From Gnetum montanum (lineage: Eukaryota; Streptophyta; Gnetopsida; Gnetales; Gnetaceae), in the NCBI GenBank assembly GCA_015680685.1, contig MNCI01008727.1, positions 372,784 to 436,783 on the forward strand: a stretch of DNA of 64,000 nt. Direction: 5' to 3'. The notes beneath the pieces were generated by a model. That model was not told where the DNA came from and made no database searches. It worked only from the letters and a program-made list of their open reading frames with translations. Numbering within the stretch: the first letter of the stretch is position 1; each line of letters opens with the position of its first letter. The position numbers and the translations under genes were made by a program. Positions 34,661 through 47,507 of the stretch are shown here, piece after piece.

Positions 34661-37480
34661 ATGGCACCGAAACAAAAGTGTCTACAAGAAGGAGAACCCT
34701 CACAACCATGGGAGAAATGACTTAGAGCTAGAAGGGGCTAGCAGGAACAAGGCCAAGAATAATAAGAGGCAACCCATGCAATAGGACCTCTTCATGAGGA
34801 GCCCAAAGTGGAGACTATTTGACAAATTCCAAAGGAAGAAGTGCCTACAAAACAATCCCAACAAGGAGAAGTGCCTAGACCTATGCCAAGGCTTGAGGTC
34901 ACTCTAACTCTAGCTTGCCTAGACATCATCAAGTCCTGAGAAATCCAAAGATTAGTTCTTTAAGAGATAAAACTTTGGGCCATTTCCGAAAAAAGCTTCA
35001 AAGGATTTCAAGACACAATTGCAAGCTTCTCTTATGTGGCTAGTCATCACGTTCAGTGGGGAATGGTACATGGAAAAGACCTATCTCTTCTAGAATAGCT
35101 GAACGCTAGGGCCCATTATAAAAATCAAGGACATTCAAGTGTCCTACTCATCGAACGCGATTGCACAGGCATTGGGGTTGCCAAACATTGGAACATAGTT
35201 GGTAGAAATATAAACAAAATGTGGTCTTAAGGAAAAAAGGAAATAAACCTAGTGATTCTACGAGGTGGAACGTAAGGAGTATGATGAGCTCACACTAGTG
35301 GAATAGATTTATTTTAAGATTGTAGCCTATCACCTCAATCCAACAGAGGCCAAGCAAGGTGCTCTAGGTGAAAAATTTCCCATTAACCTTCCATAGCTAA
35401 TTTATTTGGAGATTGAGAAGAATTTCAAGGAGAATGAACATGGAAGGAAGACCCTTCCCTTTCTATGCTTTATTAGAGAACATTGCAAAAGGGTTAGCAT
35501 TGTTTGCTATTCTAATGATACTCTTAGGCATGCTTCCTTGGCCTCATGGACAAAAATCATGAAAGATAAGATGCCAATGACTAGTCAAGAAGAGGAGCTA
35601 CCACCACCACCACCCACTCAGGAGACAATACTAGAGGCCCACATAGTCCTTAAGTACCTATGTCAAATCCAAGAACAGCTCTTAAGCAAACAAGAGCAAT
35701 AAGTAGGAACAAGTGGGATGAATCCATCTATGTATCGGCCAATGATGAGTCACCTTAATAAGTTGGCTTGAATAGTTAGTTAGATGGAGAGGGGTGGTCC
35801 CATTTTCTCTCCCCAAAGAATGTAGCTATCTTTGAGGTCAAATTCTAATGCTTGAGAGGTATGGTCTCACTAGCAACATACCATATATTCCTAGAAATCT
35901 CTGGAAATAATGCCACTTTCTTAGTGAGGTTGGAGGAAGGTGAAGAGGCAACTATCTTGATGATGCAGCACCAAGGGTAGGAGACAATAGTAGAAGTGGG
36001 AGTTAACCATGTAGCTGAACCGCCAAATGCACTTGTGGCATTTGTACCAGAATTATCTACATTACAAGATGTGTAGACGTCTATAGACATGATCATCAAG
36101 AAGTTAGATGTAGCTTAACATGAAATTTTTTTGAAATGATTGGTATGAACCAAGTAACTAACTCTAGAAATATTTGATCTTCTGGATAACATCACTATAG
36201 CCTAGTTAAAGCTACTAAATGCGAGGGGTAGATGCATCATTTTTGAGGGGCAGCTAGAAATGTCCCAATAGGAAAACCAATGCTTGGCCATGGAGGTTGC
36301 TGAACTTCATGCCTAACTTGTAGAACAAGCAATCCTCAGCTCAACAATGACAAGAGATGAAGCTATCAAACAGCTTCAAGAATAATTTTAAAAGGCTAAG
36401 GAGGAAGTAGTAATGGCCATCTTCAAATAGTCCATGGTAGAAATTGAAATTCACTCACTCAAAAAGGACTTGAATCAGATGAGCAAAGAGAATGAAACAT
36501 TGATAACGCAAAATCATCACTTGTAAAATGTTGACGCTTAAAGAGATCAAATGCAAGAGTTCGTTCATGAACAATGAAAGTAGCTTACCAAAGTCAACAC
36601 TGAATTAAGAAAATTGACCATGGAGAACCAAAATCTATCAACAGAGGAGGTACGCACCTTGCGACATAAGCTTACCATCAAGATTGCCACATGGAAGAAT
36701 GAAGCTCTCAACTTTGAGAAAGTGAAAAATATCTACAGGGACTAGGTTGGTTTGCAAAAATAAGTGAAAAAGAAATACAAATGGCAAAGGAAAAAATAAA
36801 TAAAGCCCTCCAACAACTCTAACAAGGAAGAGAGATGTGGTAGCCCATCCTTAATGGTATTGACACCTACAACAAAGCAGAGATTTGCTTGAAAGAGTTG
36901 TAGATTAAAGAAATGACAGAGTATATGGAGTTGGCTAATCTCCATTATGTAAACCTGTAATGCTGATAGCCAAACAATTGCAGCCAAAATTGAAGAAGAA
37001 AGTGGCTAGCTCATATTTGCTATACAAGGCCAAGTTCAAATACCACAAGGACACCAAGAAAAATCTTAAGACTGCTAACGTTGAACTTAAAGTTCTCAAA
37101 GGGTGATTCACAGATCAGTGATCTATCACTGAGGAGCTAGATGGATGAATGACTACTAGGAACTAAAAAACATAGTAAAAGTATTTAACATTAAATACAA
37201 ATATTTTGGTGCATAGTCTGTTAAAGCTAAGAAGTTGTTTCTAGCAATCTCGTGTCCTTGGGATGTGCTCATTCCAACCCACATTAGGAAAGCTTCATGG
37301 ATGGTGCATGATCCTAGGTGTAAGGAGGAGAAAATGAAAACACTGCTAGATGATTTTTACCTCTCACCTAAAGTTGCAACAGCAGTAGGATAACCATAGC
37401 CACATCAACCACCACTAGTGTTTAGAGCTAGTGAAGGTCCCTCGAAGCCTTAGGAACCACCACTGCCTAGGACTATTTAA
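34661..37480 (+). pseudogene. ORF-X of element 2
   Basis: This is homologous to ORF-X of element 1: the same MAPK start, similar total length (about 940 codons) and matching ends (PPLPRTI then stop). The globular part is more decayed; its clearest open piece (35406-35702) has KTLPFLCFIREHCKRV, equivalent to KFALPFPCLIKKLYR. A proline-rich linker (PPPPPTQ) leads to the coiled-coil region (about 35640-37100) with YMELANLHYVNL. The C-terminal block SCPWDVLIPTHIRKASW matches element 1. Function is unknown; the position downstream of integrase is that of env-like genes, but I see no envelope hallmarks. Confidence 0.7.
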
Positions 37481-37716
37481 TCTTCTCTAACAAGTTGCAC
37501 ACCATTAAAGAACGTGTTTTGCAATTTTTAAAAAGTTATGTCATGGTATTCAATTTTATGTCCTGAACACCACCATTTTTGTAATGTGTTGATTCGTACA
37601 CCCAAGCACTCCATTTTTTGTCAAGTCAGTCAGTTTATTTTATTGAAGAAATAAATAATCCCATACCTTTCCAATTTTGTAAAAGAACTTGAGGATGAGT
37701 TTTCATTTAGTCCTGA

Positions 37717-37731
37717 GGGTATGATAAGTCA
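37717..37731 (+). promoter_or_regulatory. Polypurine tract of element 2
   Basis: TCCTGAGGGTA precedes the 3' LTR after a GAGTTTTCATTTAG block shared with element 1. Confidence 0.7.
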
Positions 37732-38313
37732 TCGTTGGTTGGCTGCGTTGATGAGGCCTTGTCGACCTAGTCGACTATGTCGATGAGGCATCATCGACTC
37801 AGTGTCTATCTGTTGCTTATAAATATGTGCCTACCAGCTGCATTTATGGTAATTAGGATTTTAGTAGTAGTGAATCTCTTACACTTTTTCCATTTGAAAG
37901 TTAAAAATTTTCCCTTGAGTGCCCATAGTAGGATTCATTGAGTATATAGATCTTTATTCGTGCATTGTTATACCTGAGCATGATAGTGTGTGGGGCAATA
38001 AAGACAAGTTTTCAGATAAACCTTGTAGCACTTTGGGTAGATTAGCTATTTTTTTATGCATTTAATGTTTTCAATTATTTATTAATTACTTTTAGTTAGT
38101 TATTAAATTTTTCCCAATTATTATGTTAATAAAGAAATTAAACAAGATAGATTACTCACATAAGTATGATCACTTTGAGCGTAACACATATTTGCTTGGT
38201 AATCCCAATAGCATTATTGCTTGGTATGCCCAGTAGCATAGCACTTGGTCACCCAGCAGTGGATACATAGGATCAAGACATGTACAAAAAGTGGGAATAG
38301 ATATTTATGTGAG
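37732..38313 (+). repeat. 3' LTR of element 2, first part
   Basis: It begins TGATAAGTCATCG. U3 carries two GTCGAC sites and the inverted repeat CGATGA...TCATCG (about 37782-37796). The TATA box is intact (TATAAATA, 37818-37825). It is cut at GTGAG by element 3. Confidence 0.95.
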
Positions 38314-39228
38314 TGATGAGTGGCGACGTACCCTTACACTCAACCATACAAATACGAGTGTTTCACGCACAATCCAGTTGAATTCCAAGGACTAAGTGCT
38401 TATGTGTCCTTGTGGAACAAGGACAGGTTGATTGATCATTGTCTTCCCAAGCTTACATGTATGTCATGATTGTATGATTAAGTAAGCTTGAGCATATGAT
38501 TTTTATAGCTTTTATGTTTTTATGTCCTATGCTAATAGGGAAGGAGAGAGGTAACTAAGTGCTAATTTAACTTCACTACTCATTAACTAGGTTCTAACTA
38601 ATCCTAACACTAGCATCCATTCCCACTTTTCATACACATCCTGAACTAGTGCAACACTATTATGATTACCAAACACTAATCATTACTGGCTTACCAAGCA
38701 TTACATGCATGCTTGAAGTGGTCATGCTTGTGTAATTTAACGATTTTCTTAATTAATCAAAATGAATTGCTATGCTAATAACATAAATGTAAAGTGCATA
38801 AAATAAAATAAATGCATAAGAAAATAAAATAAAAGAAATACGTAAGAAAATAAATCTCAAGTGCTGCAAGGATGAACCAAAGAGCTCGTCTTTATTAAAG
38901 TACACAAGGTGTGTTCAGGTAAATGCTTGAATAAAGATTCATCCATACTTCGACCTCCTATTGTGAGCACTTGAAAAATACTCTAACTATAAGAGTTTCA
39001 TTACTTGACTGCTAAAAGACTTCCTTCCCAATTGTGCACCTAGGCACTATATTTATAGGCTTGGGAGCAACTACTCTAATAATTAGAGTAACTGCTAAAG
39101 AAACTACTAGAGTAACCTCTCTAATGATTAGAATAAACCACTAGAGTAACTGCTCTAATAATTAGAATAAACCACTAGAGTAATTTCTCTAATAATTAGA
39201 ATAACTACTAGAGTAATTGCTCTCATCA
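38314..39228 (-). repeat. 3' LTR of element 3
   Basis: The LTR is 915 bp. On the + strand it starts TGATGAGTGGCG and ends CTCTCATCA. The U3 side (39074-39225) is an array of CTCTAATNATTAGA palindromes alternating with CACTAGAGTAA. A minus-strand TATA box lies near 39050 (TATAAATA when reversed). Confidence 0.95.
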
Positions 39229-39245
39229 TACCCCCATGACTGAAT
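39229..39245 (-). promoter_or_regulatory. Polypurine tract of element 3
   Basis: Reverse-complemented it reads AGTCATGGGGGTA directly before the LTR, preceded by GTTTTCATTC, as in elements 1 and 2. Confidence 0.8.
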
Positions 39246-41640
39246 GAAAACTTGTCTTTGAGTTCCTTACAAAATATTGGAAAGGTATGGGATTCTTGAG
39301 TAATTGACAACTGACAGTGGAATGGGATGATAGAATCAACATGCCCAATGAATGGATTAATCAGCATATCACAACATTAGTGTTCATGACCATTGTGGTG
39401 AACACTTGTACATAAATGACGTCCAAGCCTTTATTTGGCAGCTGGTAGAGAAAAAGAGAAAGAAAGAAAATGAAGCATGTTGCTACCAATGCTAAGATTG
39501 CACCTTCCATTGTTTATACATAGCCACGTCACCAGACTTTCTCCTTTTGTAAATGCTCCAGTTCCAGTCCATCCTGAGTGCTTCCTCTAGGCCCAGTCCA
39601 TTATTTGTATGATTTCCATCTACACACACAACATAGTCACAAATGAGCAAGGATAGATAAACCACAATGTAGTTGATACCTTGCCTTGATATGAAGCGCA
39701 TTGGATGAGTTGTGGTTATGGTAGAAACTGGTTCAAAGATTTATCACAGGTGACTACCCAAGGTGTAGGGGTTAGGTGAATAGTAAAATGGAGAAAATTG
39801 AAAAATTTGTGCCAGGGCTCCCATGACTAAGGGTGAACCTCCGATAGCTATAAGATGGAAAAATATGAGGAACAAGAAAGATGGGAAAAAATAACAACCA
39901 CAACGCCAACAAAATTGATGTCATGGATGGGAATGAAATAAGAGATGATTGATTATAGGAAATGTTTAAGGAAAAGAACTTAACAATTGCACCAAAAAGA
40001 AATGCTAGTGGGTCCTCCCCAAAGTAGGCTCATGCCTTTTATGCCCTGACAAACCCACAAACCAAAGAGTCCGTAGGATCTAGGAATGTCATTTGGAAGC
40101 AAGAGTTAAAAACTTACCCATAATAATTCACCAAAGAAAATCAATGCATCAACCCATAATGGACTAATGATAAAATTGTCAATGAGGTGGAAAATGGAAA
40201 GAAATATGGAGAGGAGAGAATGGAATGGAATCCCAAGAACAAGGTTTTGTAAAGCCCCTTATGTATTTCATGGTTAAGATGACTGAGTAGAACTTCATCC
40301 CAAATCCAGACTCAAACCAACCACATTTAATAACCTTGCATCAATACACCTGGCCAATCCATCCTCTTGAAGCAATAAGAATGACTTCACAAAGAGTGAC
40401 CACCATCCCGAGGAGAGTGAGATGGAGAAGTAGGAAGTGAGAAAGGGCCTTAGTTAGAGGGAACCTTCAGGCATGGGTAACATGTCTTTCTAGTTTCATA
40501 ACCAGTTTTTGTAGCCCTTTTATTTGGTCTAAGGTATGTGCTTTGAATTCCCATGTTATTTTTTTTTCTTTGCTTTTTTTCTTTTGCATGAGAGCCACAC
40601 CATGCAAAGAATTATTTTTATTCACTTGGCTTCTTGATTTTTGAACAATGTCAAAATGGCAGAAAACCCATAAAATAAGCATCCAAGCACCCAAGAGAAT
40701 GACCAACACAAATGCATCAAATCCCCTTGAAGTCACACCCTTGTCATCCTTTGAGTCTTTCCTTGGTTTGAAAAGTACCTAGCCACAAATTCATTAATAA
40801 ATTTACGTAGAAAAGGGGACTATATAGTTCCAAGCCAAAGCAGACCATAGAGTCATATGGATGAGTGGACAGCATGGACTCATTACTTATTTTACCAAAA
40901 TAACCATACCTTAATATCAACATCATAATTCAAATGTAAAAACCAAACATTAGAAATCAATATGATATAATTCAATCCACCATTATGAGCACTTATTAGA
41001 TGACAAATAAAAGTAAATCAAGAAAACAAAGAAGTAGTAAAAACATGAATGATAGTGTAAAAAATAAGAAAAGTTGAAAGAATGTGTAAAACAAGAATTC
41101 AAAAAGAACTGAGGGCCTAAAACATTTAACATAGGTGGCCATCTCCCCCACGATTGAGTTAGAAGGAGGAGATCTAAAATAGTGAGCAAGGTTGTCCATC
41201 AATAGAGGTAGCATGCGTACTGGCTATCCTAAGCTCATGGAAAGGTTTGGTTTGTTGTACATTGACCAACAGTTTCTTGTCTAGGTTCTCAGGTTTGTAT
41301 ATTATCATGGCCGCTAAAGGAAAATTTGCATAAATAATATAAGGTCCTTCCCACAGTGTTTGAAATTTAGTACACTATGGTACATGTGTGGGATTCCAAT
41401 AAAGAACCTTATCTCCTAGCTAATATTTAAATTTCTAATTCTTAGGTCATGACGTTGTTTATTGAAGACCTTGTGCAATTCATTAGATGATAGGGTAGCT
41501 AATCGGTTTTCATCTAAAAAGTTAAGGGTTACTAACTGTTGTTTCTATGCTAGATCAAGGTCAAGGTTGAGGTCACATGCTATGGATAGTATACAGAGCT
41601 CAGTTTGAATGGAAAGCATTAGTAATTTACCATACACTAA
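39246..41640 (-). other. Element 3 spacer downstream of integrase (ORF-X deleted)
   Basis: No coding remnant is supported. Landmarks match the element 2 spacer, for example the minus-strand copy of CTAACTAAGGCCCT (near 40450) and of the GGGGAGGACCCACT block (near 40010). Nothing between about 39450 and 39900 resembles ORF-X, so that gene was deleted. Confidence 0.65.
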
Positions 41641-42330
41641 CTCATATGGAGAGTAGAATATAGGGAGTTTTCACATGGAGCGGTATACTCAAAGAGCATC
41701 ATTCAGTTTAGTGCTTTACTCTCACCTAAACTTGCTAATAGTTCTTGTCAATATCTTTGTAATCTCCTTGTTGGTGAATTTTTCTTGACTATTTGCTTGG
41801 GGGTGGTATGGTGTAGTCAATTTATGCTCAACCCCTAAGTGTTGCATTAATTTCCAAAAAGTTGCACCTATGAACTGGGTACCATTATCTGAAATAAGTG
41901 CATGAGGCACACAAAACCTGTTTATGATTTGTTGTTGAAAAAATCATGCTATTGTAGATGATGTACAATCCTTAACAACAGCTACTTCTACCCATTTAGT
42001 TAGGTAATTAATAGCAATAATGATAGAGGCTTTTCCATTGGACATTAGTGTAATTGGCCCCATAAAATCAATTCCCCAAATGTCGAAGGGTTCTAATGGT
42101 TGGATCCATTGTTGCAGACCCTGCATTTTAGTAGTCATTCCACCATCACATTGACAACACTCACAAGATTGGATGAATTGATGGGCATCTTGAAACAATG
42201 TAGGCCAATAATATCCTGCAACCAAGATCTTGATTGTCGTTCATCTCCTAGTGTAATGACCCCCATAGGGACCCTCATGAGCATCTTGGAGAACTCGTAG
42301 TTGATCTCTATTGGGAACACAGCATCGAAG
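41640..42330 (-). pseudogene. Integrase of element 3
   Basis: The His/Cys region ends CECCQCDGG and the core begins FDIWGIDFMGPI (41944-42225), continuing with ALISDNGTQFIGATF (41722-41910). The first two catalytic aspartates are kept. The third motif reads NSQEKFTNKEI where element 2 has NGQVEVTNREI, so the catalytic Glu has become Lys with a Glu one residue earlier. The frame breaks near 41930. Confidence 0.85.
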
Positions 42331-42469
42331 CAATCCATCAAGATAGACTTTGTAATGTTTCCCATTGAATTCCATAAAGTACTTGGCTTGGTGAAGAAAT
42401 TGTTGTTTCTTCTTAAGGTTTAACTTTTTTGGTGTTTGTTGGGTAAGGAGATAGGTAAGAATGCTACCA

Positions 42470-43010
42470 TACTAATTTGTCTCCGTGGATGATTGATTAT
42501 TCACTACACCAAGAGAGAGGAATTCATCAACAAAATAATCAAAAATTGGATACTTATCCTCTTTGTTGTCCCATTGCAACTGAGATAAATGATTAGCAAC
42601 TACGTTCTCAGTGCCTTTACGATCGATCATCATAAGATCGAACTCTTGTAAGATTACAAACCATCGTATGATATGAGAGTTTACCATTGGCTTATTCATG
42701 AGGAACCTTATTGCATTATAATCTATATGTATATATACTTTATATCACAATACATAGTGTCTAAACTTTTCTAGTGCAATTACTACAACCATTAATTCTT
42801 TCTCTATGGTAGTGTAGTTAAGTTGTGCACCAACGATACTTCTACTTGCACAGTGGATGTAATAAGGATGCTTCTAGTCATCTAATTGTGTAAGTAAAGC
42901 TCCTAAGGCATATTTGGATGTGTCAATCATGATATGAAATGGTTTGGACCAGTCAGGAGCTTGTAGAATGGGTGTTTCTACTAGCTTCTATTTCAGAGTT
43001 TGAAAAGATG
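42470..43010 (-). pseudogene. RNase H region of element 3
   Basis: The clearest piece (42472-42699) ends the RT/RNase H unit: LQEFDLMMIDRKGTENVVA and NHLSQLQWD. Earlier parts of the domain, up to about 43010, are decayed with several stops. Confidence 0.75.
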
Positions 43011-43329
43011 ATTCGCATTCCCTGGTCCAATTGAAAGGTATGCCCTTTTTTGTTAATTACACCAATGGTTTGGAAACCTTAGAAAAGTTCTTAATAAATA
43101 TCCTATAGTAGCCAGTATGTCCAAGGAATGACCGAATATCTTTGACAATTTCCAATTGATGGGTAATTCCTTGGATAACTTTGATTTTCTCGGGGTCTAC
43201 CTCTATCCTTGTGTGTAAGATTTTGTGCCCTAGTACTACACCCTATTGGATCATCAAATGGCTTTTATACCAGTTGAGCCTCAAATTTGTTTCTACACAT
43301 CTTTTTAACACTTGCACTAACCAGTCTAA

Positions 43330-43950
43330 GGCTTGATCAAAGTTTGCTCCATAGGTGGAGAAATCGCCCATAAAGACCTCCATGCCATTCCCTATCTACT
43401 ATTGGAATATGCTTAGATCTAGTCGTTGAAATGTTGTAGGGGCATTGCATAGATCAAACGACATCTGTTTGTATGGGAACGTTCCCCAAGGACTGGTAAA
43501 TGTAGTCTTGGATTGGTCTTTTGGAGTTATTTGTATTTGGTTATATCCACTATATCCATCCAAAAAACTATAATAGTGATACTTTGCGAGGGTGTCTAAG
43601 ACTTGGTCAACAAATGGCAATGGAAAGTGATCTTTGAATGTTGCCATATTTAGTAGCTTGAAATCTATGCACACCCTCTATTTGCCTACCTTTTTAGGCA
43701 TAATATCTAAGTGGCTAACCTAGTTGCTATCAGAAATGGGGTATATAAACCTAGCCTTGAGAAGTTGTTCAATTTCTTCGTTAACTACTTGCTTCAACTT
43801 AGGGTTCAATTGCTTTTGCGGTTGTCTTTGAGGCTTCATGGAGGGGTCAGTATAGATTCTATGTTGGCATATCCTAGGATTTATTCCAATTAATTTGAGA
43901 TATGACCAAGCAAAGGCTTCAGACCATTTATTTATTACCTTCAACCATTC
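43330..43950 (-). pseudogene. Reverse transcriptase of element 3
   Basis: Two open pieces (43720-43944 and 43399-43674) give INPRICQHRI, LLKARFIYPISDS, DHFPLPFVDQVLDTL, YYSFLDGYSGYNQIQ and LCNAPTTFQRL. The catalytic box reads VFMGDFSTYGA (about 43350-43382), so one of the two catalytic aspartates has become glycine. Stops separate the pieces. Confidence 0.88.
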
Positions 43951-44339
43951 TTCTTTCTATTGAGAAGCAAGCTTAGAGTTGCTAATTACCAATTTTCCAT
44001 TTTTAAGGAATGTGTATTTCATATCGGTGGGCAATGGTTTCAACTCGAGGGGCTCTTGCTTAAATTTATCAGGGATTTCCAACTTCCCCTAGTTGATATT
44101 TTCAAGTTTAAGACTTGGAAGTTGGCGGTGGACTTACTTCAATGTGTCTATGCTAGTGATGGAAGCACAAGTCAAACCCTCAATTGGTTCCATGCATATG
44201 AGTGAACTGCTTTCTTGATCATCTGTTAGCCATTGGGTGTCTTTCTATCGTGTGGCTACTGCATACAAGCATATTTTTATGTTAATCACTTGTGCACACG
44301 AATTGCATGCAAGCAATGCTAAACTTTGAACAAACCATG

Positions 44340-44790
44340 ACCTCTACACACAATTATACCCTGTGTCACTGTATGCGATGCACGAAACTTTCTTCTTTTT
44401 GATCTTTCTAAGTGTATTTTCCTTTGATATTTCTAAGGAAAGATCATGGATTCCAAGGTGTGCGTCGATGTTGCTTAGCCATGCTCTTCCCATTATGATT
44501 GGGAAGTTCCCCTTACTATTGTTCACCTAAATCACTAGGAAGTCAACTGTGTACGACGACCCACAAATAGTGGTAATAATGTCTTCCACCAATCCTAATG
44601 GGACAGTGATGGACTGGTTGACCAACTCTAGACAGATGTTGCTCTTTTTCAATGGAGGCAGGTTCTAGGCCTTATACATTTCTTGAGAAATCAAGTTGAC
44701 ATCAGAACCTAAATCCAAAAGAGCCTTGCACGACACATTTTTAGTGATTTGTAAGTATATCAGAGGATTCCCAAGATCAAATAATTTCTT
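44340..44790 (-). pseudogene. Retropepsin-like protease of element 3
   Basis: The active site reads LLDLGSDVNLISQEMY (about 44685-44735), close to the Athila form DLGASVN, and the C-terminal signature is FPIIMGRAWL. The catalytic Asp is kept. A stop lies after the MYKA that follows. Confidence 0.8.
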
Positions 44791-45427
44791 GGGAAGGTGG
44801 CCAACTTTGATTCAATTAGTGATGGCATGTGTTAGCATGATCGTATGCGTTGAGTGCGGTGATTGGGTTGAACGGGGCTCCAATGTTTTGATTGATATTA
44901 AGGCATCTAAGAAATCAGCTGCTTGTGATTGCATGGGCTTGGTTGGATTTTTGATTCTAAAGAAAGGTATTTTCTTCATGTGGTTGTTGGAACCAATAGT
45001 AGGTTGAGAGTTAACAACCCTCATGGCTTTACGTTGCTATGGCTGGGTAAGGATTTTACCTTGCATAGCGGGAGTAGGTGGTAGTGGAGCTATTGGTGGA
45101 AGAGATGTGGCCAGATGAGAAGGATGATATGCTTGTGGAATATCAACTCTAGAAGAGGGAGTCCCATAATACTTATGGACTTGATAGTGAGGTTGAGAAG
45201 TGACGTGACCAGTAGAGTCACGAGGGAAGATTGGCTTCTACACGTAGTATCCATATGAGTCAAGTTGTTAGTAAGGATACTATTTCCTTGGTGGTGGCAT
45301 TCACCATGATTGTGAGTGATGCCACTATTGATATTACCCAATCAGTTGTGGTGGAATTCCACTGAGATAATATGTTAAGCGTTGGAGGAACTACCTTGGG
45401 TTACCTTGAGGATAAGGTAACCTTTGA

Positions 45428-47370
45428 GGTGTTTTCCTTTTGTTTAATCGTGGGTTAAGTGCATACATCCCAGACTCCTACAAATGTGAGATTACAGGGT
45501 AACATCCCTTAGGATGATCATATTGACATATTTCACATCCACTATCATTGTCTATTTCTAACTCCACAACCTTTTCAATGATGGAAACTTTACCCTTAGC
45601 CTTGCTACATGCATGTTTAGCTTCTCTCTTTTTTCTTTTTTCACTACCTTGCTCTCTAGACTCCTCTACTATTTTAAGAACAGTTTGAAATCTATTGTTT
45701 AGGAAATCCCACATTTAGTCTACCTTTGCTAAAACTTCTAATGCCATCTTTTGGATAGGCAAATTTTTCCTATTCACTATCTCTTCTAGTGATGACTCTT
45801 CTTCATGCTCACAAAATATTACTCCCCTCTTCCAAAGAGAAGGAGCTTGGTTATACTCTTCTACACTTTCTCTCTTTCATAGCTCACCTTCTTCCTTAAC
45901 AAATTTCTCCAATAGTTTTTGAATTTGATGGGACTTAAGCTCAGATAATCTTCCTTGGGCATAAGTCCCAAGGGTTCTTCTCATTTCATGCCTAAGCCCA
46001 TCCAAAAGATGGTGTAGTTGATCCCTTTGCAAATAACCATGGCTAGGACAACGGTGTAACAGTGCATAATATTAGCCTATGGTAGCATCCAAGAGTTCAT
46101 GTCCTCCTTGTTTCTAGCCTTGGATTTTCTTTTGCAAGTTAGAAACTTGGGAGTACATTTGGTACATGTCATTAAATAGTTCTAACATAGTACTCCACCT
46201 ACGAATGGGTTCTGGTTTTAAAGACCAATACCAGCTTTCTGCTTCTTTAACTAATATCCATGGGAACAACTTAAGTTTTTTCCATTCATTTTCTATGTTT
46301 TGTAAGGCACACACATCATGGAATGCTTGTAAATGATTCTAAGGATCAGCATTGTATTCCCCTTCAAATTGTGGGATGTTGTTCATATCTAATCTTTTGA
46401 TCCTACTATCATTTTAGTGCCTTATTGGAATTCTAATAACCTTAGTTATGTCTAACATACTTCAAGTAGCGAGTAGGGGTTCATCATGATCATCTCATCT
46501 ATGGCGTCTATGAGGCCTATGTTGTTCCCTACTCTCCCTTCTTCTATGTCATGACTCTCTAGAGTGCCCTCGTCCCCTTTCCTGGTTGTTTCGTATATGA
46601 CTTCCACTTTCCCTACCTTTATTCTCATGGTCTTTTTTCTTATGACTACATCTAGATATTGAAGGAGGGGATGAAGGAGATGATGAAGGTGAAGAAGAAT
46701 AATAACCTTCACCATGATGGTGTCTACTACCTTCTCTTTAGTGGTCACGACCTTGATCACAATTGCGATCAGAACATCCACCTTTATCATGTGTCCATGT
46801 CCCTTTTTCAAACCCTTTATGCCTATGGGTATCAGAACCTAGATTATGAATAATGGAATGAAGGTTCTAATACACAACCCCTTGGCCAAAGTCAAGGGGA
46901 GGAACATCGTTGTGTGGACAACTACTTGAGGCAGGTTTACCATCCTCATTTTTTCTTAAGACATGTTGGGCATCCTAGGACCACTTACACTTCAAAGACT
47001 TATGATGTCTCTTCTGTTGCAAGTCCCTTTGATGTTATGCCTCTATGGGATCGTATTATCTCAAGTCATGGTCTTGCACAACGTATTCTACATGTAAGTG
47101 CAACAGGCCAATTCATGTGAGAGCATGAAGAAGCATGCTTGGGATTGAACAATCAGGAGGTAACACTATGTTACCTTCTAAGTCTTGTCAACAGAGTTTT
47201 TCATCTTGATAGAGGATAAAGATGAAGTCTGGTATATACTTATCAGGATGAATATATACCACTCTAACTTGTTAAGGGATTGGCCAATCAATGTCATGTG
47301 TATTATGCCACTGATTGTTTCCTATTTCAAACCTAGGTGATGAGGCACTTTCGTACAAAGAAGGAGACAT
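45428..47370 (-). pseudogene. gag: gag of element 3
   Basis: The likely start is the ATG complementary to 47368-47370 (MSPSLYESASSP). A decayed N-terminal part leads to a Ser/His/Arg-rich stretch near 46700, then to the core piece (46114-46314) with ENEWKKLKLFP, SWYWSLKPEPIRRWSTMLE and LFNDMYQMYSQV. The zinc-knuckle piece (45478-45714) has CEICQYDHPKGC, a CX2CX3HX3C form. The core matches gag of elements 1 and 2. Confidence 0.85.
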
Positions 47371-47487
47371 ACTTATCTTGTTTAGTGTGCAATGTATTCT
47401 TGTTTATTATTTTCTCAATCAACCTTAAGGGTTCATTCCAACAATGTGAATGATTTCCTATGTTCTAATTAGCACATAAACAACTAA

Positions 47488-47507
47488 GTCCTTGCCAACG
47501 GTGCCAA
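47488..47507 (-). promoter_or_regulatory. Primer-binding site of element 3 (tRNA-Asp type)
   Basis: Reverse-complemented it reads TTGGCACCGTTGGCAAGGAC directly after the 5' LTR, close to TGGCGCCGTTGCCGGGGA. Confidence 0.85.

Noticed and set aside
39074-39225. Palindrome array as a CRISPR-like repeat
   Set aside because: The units are contiguous without unique spacers, sit in the U3 of a plant LTR and recur in all three copies of that LTR.
46452-46811. Minus-strand open frame of 119 codons with hydrophobic and charged runs
   Set aside because: It is an alternate frame of the Ser/His-rich N-terminal part of gag in element 3.
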